A DNA stretch of 47,760 nucleotides from Candidatus Nealsoniibacteriota bacterium (GCA_013202865.1 JABMRB010000793.1:1-47760); one strand, 5' to 3'; positions 21,201-29,896 are shown, counted from the first letter of the stretch. Notes: a model not told the origin generated them from the letters alone. Numbers and translations: made by a program.

Positions 21201-22446
21201 AGCCCACGTGACATTTGCTCTGCTCCTGCCAGAACTTCTCGTCGCGATTCGCCATGACAACCTGGAGGCCGGTGTCTAGTTCGGCTCTGTTGATCCCTTT
21301 GCCGCCCCGATAGCGCGACTCGTAATGCACCAGCTTTTCGAGATACTCGCGCCAAAGATGAGGAGCGTAGTCGACCGGCAACCAGGAATCGTCTTGGCGT
21401 GTCATTCTCTCGGGAAGTTCCCATGCCTGTTTCGCGAATTCTCTCACCGACGGCGGGGTCTCGTCCAGCGCGGCGGGCTTCTCTTGCCCGTTGCCGGCGC
21501 CTCCGGGCGTCTCTTTCGACGACTTCTCGGCAGCGGCACACACCAGGACATCGTCCGGCGGATTCGTGACGGTTCCCTCGCCGCCTTGCAGCAGCCAGGG
21601 TGTCTGGACTTGCCGGCCGCCGACCTCGCGCTCTACCCAACTGCCGACCCCGTCGCGAACGTATCGATAAAGCTCCGCCAGGCCGACGTTGCCGTCCGAG
21701 TCGTCTGCACGATTGGCGGCCCCCTTGAGTCCCTCGGTGACGTAGTAGCCGAAGATCGATCGGCCTGCTGGAAATGAGGCATGAGAGGCCTGCAACGGGC
21801 GGTTCGACGTCAGCACCCACAATCTGCGGTCGTCGAGTTCCTTCAGTTTCTTCTCCAATATCCGGGGAAACTCGTTGGCCAGCATCCCCAGGCGCGGGTC
21901 GGAGGCAATATGGCCGACATCCAGGATCAGCAGCTTTCGTTTCGCCCGACAGCCCCGAAGCCGGTCGAGCAATTCGCCAAGCTCGTATCGCTTCTCTTTC
22001 GACTGCCCGTCGTAGTCGACGCACAGCAAATAGGCGGTGCCGTCCTGAGAAACCCCGTGAGCCGACAGGTAGCAGATCAGAACGTCTCTGCGGCCGGTGT
22101 CGATTCCGTCCAATTCACCGTCGAGGCCCGCCACGTCCCGCAACACGTGCCGTTGTTTCTTCGGCTCAGTCAACGACACGCCTTTCAGTTGTTCAAGGTC
22201 CTCCTCGCCGAATGGAATGGTCGGAACCGTCAGCCGGTCGTATTCGACGACCGACAGGCAGACCAGATGCGTCTTGGACGGCGAATACCACAACCAGATC
22301 AGCCAGACGAGCAATCCCATCAGGACCAGTGTAATGGTGCCGAACAGGGTCCGATTCACCCATCTTGTCGTTGTCGACGACTGGGCCACCTCCTTGCCTC
22401 GCCATCCGCCTTCGGGTGACGGAGAAACGTGATCGCTTTGTGTCAT
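18244..22446 (-). CDS. Single-TM protein with degenerate caspase-like (C14) domain and long C-terminal Ig/bacterial-surface-like region
   Basis: TM TLFGTITLVLMGLLVWLIWLW; LICYLSAHG His motif, LLILDVGHIASDP replacing the Cys motif; C-terminus with YSILFQATDSAGNKSPV Ig-like motif. Start MTQSDHV chosen. Confidence 0.75.
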   Translation of the reverse strand: MTQSDHVSPSPEGGWRGKEVAQSSTTTRWVNRTLFGTITLVLMGLLVWLIWLWYSPSKTHLVCLSVVEYDRLTVPTIPFGEEDLEQLKGVSLTEPKKQRHVLRDVAGLDGELDGIDTGRRDVLICYLSAHGVSQDGTAYLLCVDYDGQSKEKRYELGELLDRLRGCRAKRKLLILDVGHIASDPRLGMLANEFPRILEKKLKELDDRRLWVLTSNRPLQASHASFPAGRSIFGYYVTEGLKGAANRADDSDGNVGLAELYRYVRDGVGSWVEREVGGRQVQTPWLLQGGEGTVTNPPDDVLVCAAAEKSSKETPGGAGNGQEKPAALDETPPSVREFAKQAWELPERMTRQDDSWLPVDYAPHLWREYLEKLVHYESRYRGGKGINRAELDTGLQVVMANRDEKFWQEQSKCHVGFKGIPREKETTAKVRELVQLKNDLVFAAPYYLRWYARLSQASTSAETHPHDDAYDDVSGLLDKLSQFTKDLERLETAVADGESRSQMESILTGLVDGALQLRGPAKRLRDRLDREVEEMAEKPEKNSEFRVKRPGRACRIEALLGFPLLSRDQRIMLLDALDALKSTPPKTRALTDDDVNELNEEAKKFADWQRGLLVKQANLEKQLVMLAGSNEKIGLKQPGSKKEGFWEACRTFGKDLGTFYQGLPEEIHAARADGDFRRAERLLRLVDPRDAKKIHEAATVGSIVRDVRFPPPPGQPALTVTGSSKTPQLGPGKNEGEFQIEIVATDLSGQKAEITLDYYPDLLQVLTANGKTKIEPGQPEEITLEKNETIRKYSVVALADNRATRPPEVNVSVRAGNKTAPPCKVTFKLPAPDTVELQVYRVGREHGTLMTGTDPISLRPFPGRATEFRFDLQNLSEDKKDVTVQLLRLSTHRRSELPSPDRLVKKAGKWQLGVEELTAAESMTLPPKSGPEQVPFTEPKPAAPPDARAETEVDPQPDSGLCVWACVIHDKNDTDSAAPAWYYWLDFVPVDPRQYVQLESLPSYDPRQRAVNVHVGVRKTDARGRSNPSLPEISSKKPINVTWDTGPDVGFKTVRSKMLITSPDEPVEWPMTVDPLAPRELFLRLHVDGYPRVFAFRIEREQHGQVSKINRPGVRITSPEEGKAYRPDGPIPLAFQVDDPRGQLADWGGTVPHGADPPGYIQVRFVSQSRGVEPVKIEPFFGNRQVTVARPELTPTGMVKVRASVQDFRMDLQDDRLDDGKVRLEVALRLPSSGTREDLDPPRHSVEIFLDSKPPVCTGTVADGRILQGEPLLLGLQCEDLSGVEKIKMEVGIDQDGSGELEKGERLLSPPQPDARGWCLISLPTKIKGKLLPPGNYSILFQATDSAGNKSPVMEAKGVTIEPKPNEADQSRVGYGEKNQLEVDLAATGKTTPARIRLPKE

Positions 22447-22652
22447 GGCCACCGATCCTCGCAACAAGCGTCCACAGTACCGATCCCTACACCACCAAAC
22501 GGATTCTACGACAACAGTCGGCAAGATGGTAGCCCCAAGCGTCTGGCGGGCAGCGCCCGGGGCACCTGCCGGCTCCCGTTCTTTTGGCAAGTTGGCGAAG
22601 TGGCGCTGGCTTTCCCCGGCCGAAAAGGGGGAGATTTCCGATCGGCACGTCC

Positions 22653-22681
22653 TTGACCCGGGATAGCCGATCGTGTATACA
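22653..22681 (+). promoter_or_regulatory. Candidate sigma70-type promoter upstream of tssK
   Basis: TTGACC (22653-22658), 17-nt spacer, TATACA (22676-22681), 34 nt before the tssK ATG; matched by eye only. Confidence 0.4.
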
Positions 22682-22715
22682 GGATTGCTGTGTTGATCGG
22701 GATGGGAGGGACGAA

Positions 22716-24134
22716 ATGCGTAATCTACCGGTACACTGGTCGGAAGGCTTGTTCTTGCGGCCCCACCATTTCCAGGCCGCCGACCGGTTCTGGACCGAGT
22801 CGCTGCAAACCTCGGAGCATTGGGACCACCAGTACAACTACGGTGTTCGTTCGCTGCAGATCAGCGAGGAGGCGATCGCCAACTACCAGGTCCAGGTGAA
22901 CCTCTGCCAAGGGCGAATGAAGGATGGCACGTTGGTCTCGCTGGAGCCGGGCCAGGAACCGGACCGGGTCGATCTGAACGAAGCCTTTGCGACCGAATCG
23001 ACCGTACGCGTGTATCTCGCCGTGCCGAAGCTCAAGATGGGCAGCCCCAACGTGGGAAGCGACGTCGCCGGAAAGCAACGCTATCTGGGTGGCACGGAAT
23101 CGCTGCAAGATGAGAGCGCCGGTGGAAACGATCAGGACGTCGGGCTTCGCAATCTCAACGTGCGGGTGCTGCTGTCGACGCAGGATCTGGCCGGATACGA
23201 GGTCCTGCCGATCGCCCAAATTCAACGGGCCGGCGACCGGGAGGCGACGCCGCGAGTGGACGGCAGCTACTTTCCGCCGATGTTGGCGATCGATGCCTGG
23301 CCGCCGTTTTTGGGAAGAGACGTCGTCCGCGCAGTTTACGACGTCATCGGCATGAAGATCGACTTGCTCAGCCAGCAAGTGGTCAACCGCGGCATCGGGT
23401 TTGCCGCCCAGATGCCCGGCGATTTGGATCGTCTGATGATGTTGATGCTGTTGAATAACGCCTACTCGGTATTGCGGGTGTTGACGTTCGCCTCCGGCGT
23501 GCATCCGCTGGTGGCGTACACCGAGTTGTGCCGCATTGTCGGGCAGTTGGCGATCTTCTCCCCCGAGCGGCGGGCTCCGGAAGTCCCCCTGTACGATCAT
23601 GACGACTTGGCGGGGATCTTCCACAAGGTGAAGGACCTGATTCAGGCGCTGATGGCGGAGATCGGCGACTACGAGTATGAGCAGCGGTTCTTCGAGGGCC
23701 GGGGCCGGGGAATGGCCGTGGCCATCGAGTCGGGATGGTTCAACACCGACTGGCAATGGTTCGTGGGTGTTTACCGGGGAAGCCTCAACAAGGACGAGTG
23801 TCTCGCCCTGCTCTCACCCGGCAGGCTCAATTGGAAGCTCGGCAGTGCCCGTCAGGTCGAAGCCTTGTTCACTCACGGAGCCCCGGGACTTCAACTGACG
23901 CCACTGGCCCAGGCCCCCCGCGCGCTGCCGCCGGCCGGCGACGTGATGTACTTCGAGGTGACCCGGGGAAACGCCGCCTGGAACGACGTGCTGGAAACCG
24001 AAACACTGGCGATGCGACTGAACGAGACGGTGATCGCCAACCGGGACGATCTACAAGGACAACAGGAACTGGTTGTCTCCCTGGAAGGCCGGCAGTCGCG
24101 GCTTCGTTTTGCCCTGTTCGCGGTACCGGAGTAG
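22716..24134 (+). CDS. tssK: T6SS baseplate protein TssK
   Basis: MRNLPVHWSEGLFLRPHHFQAADRFWTE...; family hallmark VHWSEGLFLRPHHFQ; SLNKDECLALLSPGRLNWKLGS. Confidence 0.95.
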   Translation: MRNLPVHWSEGLFLRPHHFQAADRFWTESLQTSEHWDHQYNYGVRSLQISEEAIANYQVQVNLCQGRMKDGTLVSLEPGQEPDRVDLNEAFATESTVRVYLAVPKLKMGSPNVGSDVAGKQRYLGGTESLQDESAGGNDQDVGLRNLNVRVLLSTQDLAGYEVLPIAQIQRAGDREATPRVDGSYFPPMLAIDAWPPFLGRDVVRAVYDVIGMKIDLLSQQVVNRGIGFAAQMPGDLDRLMMLMLLNNAYSVLRVLTFASGVHPLVAYTELCRIVGQLAIFSPERRAPEVPLYDHDDLAGIFHKVKDLIQALMAEIGDYEYEQRFFEGRGRGMAVAIESGWFNTDWQWFVGVYRGSLNKDECLALLSPGRLNWKLGSARQVEALFTHGAPGLQLTPLAQAPRALPPAGDVMYFEVTRGNAAWNDVLETETLAMRLNETVIANRDDLQGQQELVVSLEGRQSRLRFALFAVPE

Positions 24135-24136
24135 TC

Positions 24137-24802
24137 ATGACGCCGAAATTCGCCAAGGCGGTTGACCCGGTCTTCATGCGGGTGCTTGGTCTGCTGGAGC
24201 GGATCGAACGGGATCGTAACCTCTCGCCGGAAGAGGAACGGGTGACGATTCGTAGCGATCTGGACGCGGCGGAGCGACGCTTGGGCCAAAGTGAAGAATG
24301 GAAGTTGGCCAAGTACGGCCTGGTGTCGTGGATCGACGAGGTGCTCATTGAGGCCCCGTGGGAGAAAGGCCGTAACTGGTGGAAGGAGAATTCGCTGGAG
24401 TGGGTATATTTCGGGACGAATTCGCGTTTCGAGAGGTTCTTCGAGCAGGCCGAGGAGGCAAACAAGCAGCCGCAGAAGGACGCCCTGGAGGTCTTCTACG
24501 TCTGTCTCGTGCTCGGCTTCCGCGGGCTCTACCGCGACCCCGAACAGGCCCCCGCGTTGGCCGGTCCGCTGGGGATCCCCACAAGAATCGGGGACTGGGC
24601 CAGCCAGAAGGCGAAGGCCATCCACGGAGGTGACCGGCCCAATATCTCCGAGGGCCACGAGCCGATCGACGGCGCCGAGCCGCTGGAGGGGCCCGTCATG
24701 TTGATTTGGTCCGTGCTCTTGGCGCTGGTGCTGGCTGCCGTGACGGGATTTGTCGCGTGGATGTTCTGCTTCCCCTCCTCGTTCGGGGGACCGCAAACAT
24801 GA
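24137..24802 (+). CDS. tssL: T6SS membrane protein TssL (DotU/IcmH family)
   Basis: AKYGLVSWIDEVLIEAPW..., EVFYVCLVLGFRGLYRD; C-terminal TM MLIWSVLLALVLAAVTGFVAWMFCF; next gene start overlaps (ATGA). Confidence 0.92.
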   Translation: MTPKFAKAVDPVFMRVLGLLERIERDRNLSPEEERVTIRSDLDAAERRLGQSEEWKLAKYGLVSWIDEVLIEAPWEKGRNWWKENSLEWVYFGTNSRFERFFEQAEEANKQPQKDALEVFYVCLVLGFRGLYRDPEQAPALAGPLGIPTRIGDWASQKAKAIHGGDRPNISEGHEPIDGAEPLEGPVMLIWSVLLALVLAAVTGFVAWMFCFPSSFGGPQT

Positions 24803-26427
24803 TGAGCTTCTTTCGCCGAATCGTGGATACGATCACCTATCCGCTCAGAGCGCTGCTCTATTCGCCGAGCAAGCTGTTCGCCCCGTTGCGGTGGTTGGCG
24901 AGGCTCTCGCTGCCGACAAAAGTGTCCATCCTGGCGTTCATCTTTCTCGTGGTCCTTGCGGTGATCTGGCTGATAGTGAGCTACGCGACCGCGACGGCTG
25001 GGGCCCCAGCCAGCGTTTGGGCCAAGGATTGGTGGCAACTGACAATCCTCGTGGTGCTGATCCCGATCTTCCTCTACCACACCCTGAAATTCTGGCTGCA
25101 AGGTGAAATCTCGCCCTATCCGGACATCGATCACGCCTGGAAGGCCGGGCTGGCCGAGCTTCAACAGCAGGGTCTCGACCTGGCGAGAACGCCCCTGTTT
25201 CTGATCCTCGGTTCCGCCGGTGAAAACCAGGAGAGGGCCCTGTTCCACGCCTCGCAAGTTAATTTCAACATGGAGGCGGTCCCGCACGGTCCCGCCCCGT
25301 TGCATTGGTACGGCAGCGCCGACGGCGTTTATCTGGTATTCACGGGTGCCGGGTGCCTGAGCAAGCTGGCTGGTGTCGCCAGGCAGGTCGCCGACAAGGA
25401 GCGCGTTGGGCCCTCGCCTAGTCCTCCGCGGGCTGCGGCGCCGGACCAGCCGGTGCGCCAGACCATAGTCGCCAAGAACGGCGTGCCCGACGGCGCACCC
25501 GACACACCTCGACCGGCGGCGGACGAGAGACCCGCGCCCGCGTTTGATATCCGCGGAACCATGCAGGTTTCAACCGATGCAGTCGACATTTTGCCCGCCC
25601 CGGGAGCAGCATCGGAGAAGCGGGTCATCAAGCTCGACAAGGACGACACCATCGAGCAAGCCCGGCGGTTGCAGTACGTCTGCGGGCTCATCCGCCGACA
25701 GCGACAACCGCTGTGTCCGATCAACGGAATCCTGGCGCTATTGCCGTTCGGTCTGATCCAAAGAAGCCCCGGGGAAAAGAGCATACTGCAGGGCGCGGTC
25801 GAGAAGGATCTTTCGACCGTTTCGCGGGTGTTGATGCTCCGTTGTCCGGTAACCGCCCTGGTGGTCGGCATGGAAGAGGAGAGCGGTTTTCAGGAACTGG
25901 TGCGGCGTCTGGGACGCGAGCGTGCCGTGAGCCAGCGTTTCGGCAAAGGCTATTCGCTGTCGAACCCCCCCTTGCCCGACCGGCTCGATGCGCTCTGTAC
26001 GCACGCCTGCGGCGCGTTCGAAGACTGGGTCTATGCCATGTTTCGCGAGCGAGACGCGCTGACCCGAACGGGCAACACTAAGCTCTACTCCCTGTTGGTG
26101 AAGATCCGACGCGACGTGCGGGGGCGCTTGGCGGATATCCTGGCGTACGGTTTTGGGACGAAGGACGAGCCGGATCAACGATCTGACGGGCTGCTGTTCA
26201 GCGGCTGCTATTTCGCCGGCACCGGCGACGAGGAAGATCGCCAGGCGTTCGTCAAGAGTGTTTTCGAGAAATTGCCGGAGCAGCAGGAGGAGGTGCAGTG
26301 GACCAGTTCGGCAATTCGTCAGAATGAGAAGATGTTGAGTATCACTCAGGGTATCCTCGTATTCTGTACTGCGATGATCGTGTTGCTGGTGGCTTTCGGC
26401 GTCTACAAGGTGGTCTTCCAGGTGTAG
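24799..26427 (+). CDS. tssM: Short TssM/IcmF-like protein lacking the periplasmic domain
   Basis: Two N-terminal TMs, central cytosolic domain with LFLILGSAGENQERAL at the usual Walker A position, C-terminal TM ILVFCTAMIVLLVAFGVYKVVF followed by stop; located between tssL and downstream genes. Confidence 0.8.
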   Translation: MMSFFRRIVDTITYPLRALLYSPSKLFAPLRWLARLSLPTKVSILAFIFLVVLAVIWLIVSYATATAGAPASVWAKDWWQLTILVVLIPIFLYHTLKFWLQGEISPYPDIDHAWKAGLAELQQQGLDLARTPLFLILGSAGENQERALFHASQVNFNMEAVPHGPAPLHWYGSADGVYLVFTGAGCLSKLAGVARQVADKERVGPSPSPPRAAAPDQPVRQTIVAKNGVPDGAPDTPRPAADERPAPAFDIRGTMQVSTDAVDILPAPGAASEKRVIKLDKDDTIEQARRLQYVCGLIRRQRQPLCPINGILALLPFGLIQRSPGEKSILQGAVEKDLSTVSRVLMLRCPVTALVVGMEEESGFQELVRRLGRERAVSQRFGKGYSLSNPPLPDRLDALCTHACGAFEDWVYAMFRERDALTRTGNTKLYSLLVKIRRDVRGRLADILAYGFGTKDEPDQRSDGLLFSGCYFAGTGDEEDRQAFVKSVFEKLPEQQEEVQWTSSAIRQNEKMLSITQGILVFCTAMIVLLVAFGVYKVVFQV

Positions 26428-26463
26428 CCCTCACGGGTATCATTTCAATTGGAGGTGTCGGTT

Positions 26464-26865
26464 TTGTCATCTTTTGCATCCGATCCGCAAGACGCTGATG
26501 GCGCGCCGCAGTCGGTCCCGGCCGAGGCCGGTTCACCCGGCGGCCAGCCGTACGATCGGGCCCTGCTCGAACGCGTCTTGCAGGAGACGCTCACCGACGA
26601 GAGCGCCCGCGAGTCGCTCTCCGGCGTGGACAGGGCTGCCCTGCTGGGCGTGGCGGCCCGCTATCGAAATCAACCGCTGTCGCTCGACCCGATTGTGATT
26701 GCATTGATCGAGGCGATGGTACAAACGCACTTCGGGATCCTGTCGGATGTGGCGGAATTCTGGCGGCCGATCACCGCCCAGATCGGCCGGACCTTGTGGG
26801 ACGATCCTGTGGCGCGTGCGCGGCTGGAAGTGTTTTGGCACCGCTTGTGCGAGGTGGAGCCATGA
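26464..26865 (+). CDS. Small hypothetical T6SS-linked protein
   Basis: ORF preceded by GGAGG; TTG start uncertain; stop overlaps the sigma-factor ATG (ATGA). Confidence 0.6.
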   Translation: MSSFASDPQDADGAPQSVPAEAGSPGGQPYDRALLERVLQETLTDESARESLSGVDRAALLGVAARYRNQPLSLDPIVIALIEAMVQTHFGILSDVAEFWRPITAQIGRTLWDDPVARARLEVFWHRLCEVEP

Positions 26866-27563
26866 CTGGTCCGAGTCGAAGCCTCGAAGAGCTTATCAAC
26901 GAATGCCAAGGGCTCGTGCGCTCGCTGGCTACGACGATCCATCGCAAACTGCCGCCCGGCACGGAACTGGACGATCTGGTGGCGTACGGCCAGATCGGGT
27001 TGGCCGAGGCTGCCAAGAACTTCGACCCCTCGCACGGCAGCCGCTTCTCAACTTTTGCGTACTACCGGATTCGAGGCGCTATCTACGACGGGCTGTCCAA
27101 GATGTCCTGGTTCAGCCGAAGCGAGTACAAACGCGTGCGGACCGAGCAAATGGCCAACGAGGTCATCCGTGCGGAGAACGAGCAGGACGAGGAACCTTTG
27201 AAGACGGGATGCGACGGCGACATGCGCTGGTTCCGCGACCTGAGCCGGGCCCTGACGGTCGTCCATCTGGCGATGCACGCCGGCGGGGAGGACAACCCGG
27301 GTGCATCGCTCCCGCCCGACCTCTCCACACCGGACCCCTCCGCAATCGTCATCGGACGCGAAATCGGCCAAATCCTCCACAAACTGATCGATGCGCTGCC
27401 CGAAGCGGCCGGAGATCTGATCCGGGCGACCTATTTCGAGGGTCTGACGCTGCAAGAAGCGGGAAAGAGGCTGGGGGTGAGCAAGTCCTGGGCAAGCCGA
27501 CTACACGCGAGAACACTGCAACAATTGGCACGATCGTTGAAATTACTGGGCGTCGCCTCGTAA
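26862..27563 (+). CDS. RNA polymerase sigma factor, FliA/WhiG/SigF-like sigma70 family
   Basis: Region 2 ELDDLVAYGQIGLAEAAKNFDPSHGSRFSTFAYYRIRGAIYDGLSKM; region 4 GLTLQEAGKRLGVSKSWASRLHARTLQQL. Confidence 0.92.
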   Translation: MTGPSRSLEELINECQGLVRSLATTIHRKLPPGTELDDLVAYGQIGLAEAAKNFDPSHGSRFSTFAYYRIRGAIYDGLSKMSWFSRSEYKRVRTEQMANEVIRAENEQDEEPLKTGCDGDMRWFRDLSRALTVVHLAMHAGGEDNPGASLPPDLSTPDPSAIVIGREIGQILHKLIDALPEAAGDLIRATYFEGLTLQEAGKRLGVSKSWASRLHARTLQQLARSLKLLGVAS

Positions 27564-27652
27564 TACCACCAAAGGGCCTCGTAACACCACCAAAGGGCCT
27601 CGTGACACCACCAAAGGGCCTCGTGACACCACTAAAGGGCTTCGTGACGACC
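27556..27652. repeat. 21-bp tandem repeat (CCTCGTRAYACCACYAAAGGG), 4 full copies plus a partial
   Basis: Copies at 27556-27576, 27577-27597, 27598-27618, 27619-27639, partial from 27640; first copy includes the sigma-factor stop codon. Confidence 0.9.
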
Positions 27653-27905
27653 ACGACAGGCTGAACTTCGCCATCGGTATTGCCCGAACTTCCGAAAGGC
27701 GCATACCTACCGCCCGCGGGGGGGGCGGTTGCGAGAATGCTAGCCGGCCGAGACTGGGGTATTGAGGTCCAGCCAGTTTAATGGGATAATCGACGCGTGG
27801 GTGGCTAGGCACAGGCACGAAAGATGAGGATCTTTGGCGGAAAAGGCGAAGAGACGGTCGTAGTTCTTCCTGACATAACGGGCAGGGATAGCAGAGCGAG
27901 TATCC

Positions 27906-29030
27906 ATGGCTTCATCCGAAACGTTCGATTTCGAGCAACTCTTGGCACCCATCGCGGGAGAGAATCCGGCCGGCGAGAACCTCCGCGAGGACCCGGCCTA
28001 CGACTCGCTCTACAACCAGATCGCCGCGGCGCGAAACCGGGCCGGCGAGGCGGAACGTGACGCGCTGCGCGACGGAAAGGGACCGGATCTTCTGCGCAAC
28101 GATCCGAAGGACTGGCAACCGATCCTGGAACTCGGCTGCGAGGCGATCTCGCATCGGTCGAAGGACCTCAAGGTGGCCGCCTTCCTGATCGAAGCGCTGG
28201 TCCGCGTCCACGGCTTCGCGGGGCTTCGCGACGGGTTTCGCCTGGTCCGCAAGCTGGCGGAGGATTTCTGGGACGGCCTCTATCCCCGCCCGGACGAGGA
28301 CGGCGTGATCACGCGGATGGCCCCGCTGACGGCGCTCAACGGCGAAGACGGGCCGGGAACGCTGATCCGCCCGATCACCAAGGTGGCGCTGACGCAAGGC
28401 CGCGTTTACGGGCCGTTCTCCCTGTTGCACCACAGGACGGCAGCCCAGTCGACCGGGGGCGACGGGCTTGCCGAACAAGACGACGCCGTTACCCTGGAGA
28501 CGTTCGACGCCGCGGTCCGAGAAACGCCGCCGGAGTGGTTCGCCGAACTGCACGGCGATTTGGCACAGTGTCTGGACGAATTCAAGGCGCTGGGCGACGC
28601 GTTGGAAGAGAAGTGCGGTGAAGACGACTCGGGCGAATCGCTGGCTCCCCCGTCGTCGAACATCCGCAAGGCGTTGAAGGAATGCCGCGAGATGCTCAAC
28701 GAGATCGCCCCGCCGAGCGAATCGGAATCCGACGCCGCGGAAGCCGACCCGGGAGAAACCGGATTGCCCGTGACGACGACGCCCGGCCAGGTACCCGGCC
28801 AACTCCAGACGCGGCAGGAGGCGTTCCGCATGTTGCAGCGAGCGGCCGACTTCTTCCGGCGGACCGAGCCGCACTCGCCGGTCTCGTACGCCCTGGAGCA
28901 GGCCGTCCGGTGGGGCGAGATGCCCTTGCCCAAGTTGCTGACGGAACTGATTCCCGACGAATCGGCGCTCGAACGGATTTTCAAGGTCGTGGGGATCCAA
29001 CCGCCGAAGGAAGAGCAGGAGGAATACTAG
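27906..29030 (+). CDS. tssA: T6SS protein TssA (ImpA N-terminal domain)
   Basis: LLAPIAGENPAGENLREDPAYDSLYNQI...; ILELGCEAISHRSKDLKVAAFLIEALVRVHGFAGLRDG...FWDGLYPRPDEDG; C-terminal RTEPHSPVSYALEQAVRWGEMPLPKLL. Confidence 0.95.
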   Translation: MASSETFDFEQLLAPIAGENPAGENLREDPAYDSLYNQIAAARNRAGEAERDALRDGKGPDLLRNDPKDWQPILELGCEAISHRSKDLKVAAFLIEALVRVHGFAGLRDGFRLVRKLAEDFWDGLYPRPDEDGVITRMAPLTALNGEDGPGTLIRPITKVALTQGRVYGPFSLLHHRTAAQSTGGDGLAEQDDAVTLETFDAAVRETPPEWFAELHGDLAQCLDEFKALGDALEEKCGEDDSGESLAPPSSNIRKALKECREMLNEIAPPSESESDAAEADPGETGLPVTTTPGQVPGQLQTRQEAFRMLQRAADFFRRTEPHSPVSYALEQAVRWGEMPLPKLLTELIPDESALERIFKVVGIQPPKEEQEEY

Positions 29031-29142
29031 GCTTTGTCAAGCTTGATGTTTCGCGTAGCTGGATTCGCAAGAATTCAGTCGTCGCCGCATTCGACTGAAT
29101 TCTTGCGAATCCAGCTACCCGAAGTTTGAATGTTGACAAAGC
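29031..29142. repeat. MITE-like/nested inverted-repeat element between tssA and tssB
   Basis: Outer arms GCTTTGTCAA (29031-29040) / TTGACAAAGC (29133-29142); perfect 27-bp inner arms GTAGCTGGATTCGCAAGAATTCAGTCG (29055-29081) / CGACTGAATTCTTGCGAATCCAGCTAC (29092-29118), 10-nt loop. Confidence 0.85.
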
Positions 29143-29365
29143 GCGGCCGGCCCCTGTTCGCAGAGGCCGGAAGAACCATATAATAACGTGGCGCAAGATC
29201 ACAATCAAAGGAGGGTATAAAGTTCGGGGGTCACGACAACATTGGAAGCAAAATGCTGAACTCTGACACCTGAACCCTCCCCCCCGACCACACGAGACTG
29301 ACCAGCATGCATGGCTCGCAGAACTTACAACAGAAAACGTTACTCATGTCCGGAGGTGACTGCTG

Positions 29366-29896
29366 ATGGCAAAAAGCGTACATGACGATCTGGGGAGGCG
29401 CCGCAAGCCTCGGGTCCACATCAGATACGATGTGGATATCGGTGACGCGCAAGAGAAGCGAGAACTCCCGTTCGTGGTCGGGGTGCTCGGCGATTTCTCC
29501 GGAGATCCGACCGAGAAGCTCAAGCCGTTCCGGGATCGCGAGTTCATCCAAATCGATCGCGACAACTTCGCTAAGGTGATGAAGCGGATGACGCCCGGTG
29601 CGAATTTCCGCGTGGAGAACACGCTCGAGGGCGACGGCAGCGAACTGTCCGTCCAGTTGAAGTTCGAGTCGATGGAGGACTTCGAGCCCGCCAACATTGC
29701 CAAACAGGTCAAACCACTGCAGAAACTCCTGGAGACCAGGAACAAGCTGCGGGACCTGCTGACCAGAATCGACATGGAGCCGGAGTACGAAGGCCTCTGG
29801 GAAGAGGTCCTCAAGAACACCGAACAGCTCCAGAAGCTCGAAAGCGAGCTGGGCGGGGCCGCTTCCGACAGCGAGAAACAGGAGGATGAATCATGA
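29366..29896 (+). CDS. tssB: T6SS sheath small subunit TssB
   Basis: [60 protein letters not shown]. Confidence 0.97.
   Translation: MAKSVHDDLGRRRKPRVHIRYDVDIGDAQEKRELPFVVGVLGDFSGDPTEKLKPFRDREFIQIDRDNFAKVMKRMTPGANFRVENTLEGDGSELSVQLKFESMEDFEPANIAKQVKPLQKLLETRNKLRDLLTRIDMEPEYEGLWEEVLKNTEQLQKLESELGGAASDSEKQEDES

Noticed and set aside
27525-27541. TTGGCACGATCGTTGAA resembles a sigma54 -24/-12 site
   Set aside because: The near-invariant -12 GC is GA, it lies inside the sigma-factor coding sequence and is ~365 bp from tssA; likely chance
29133-29184. TTGACA and TATAAT upstream of tssB
   Set aside because: Spacing is about 40 nt, far too long for one promoter, and TTGACA is part of the inverted-repeat arm
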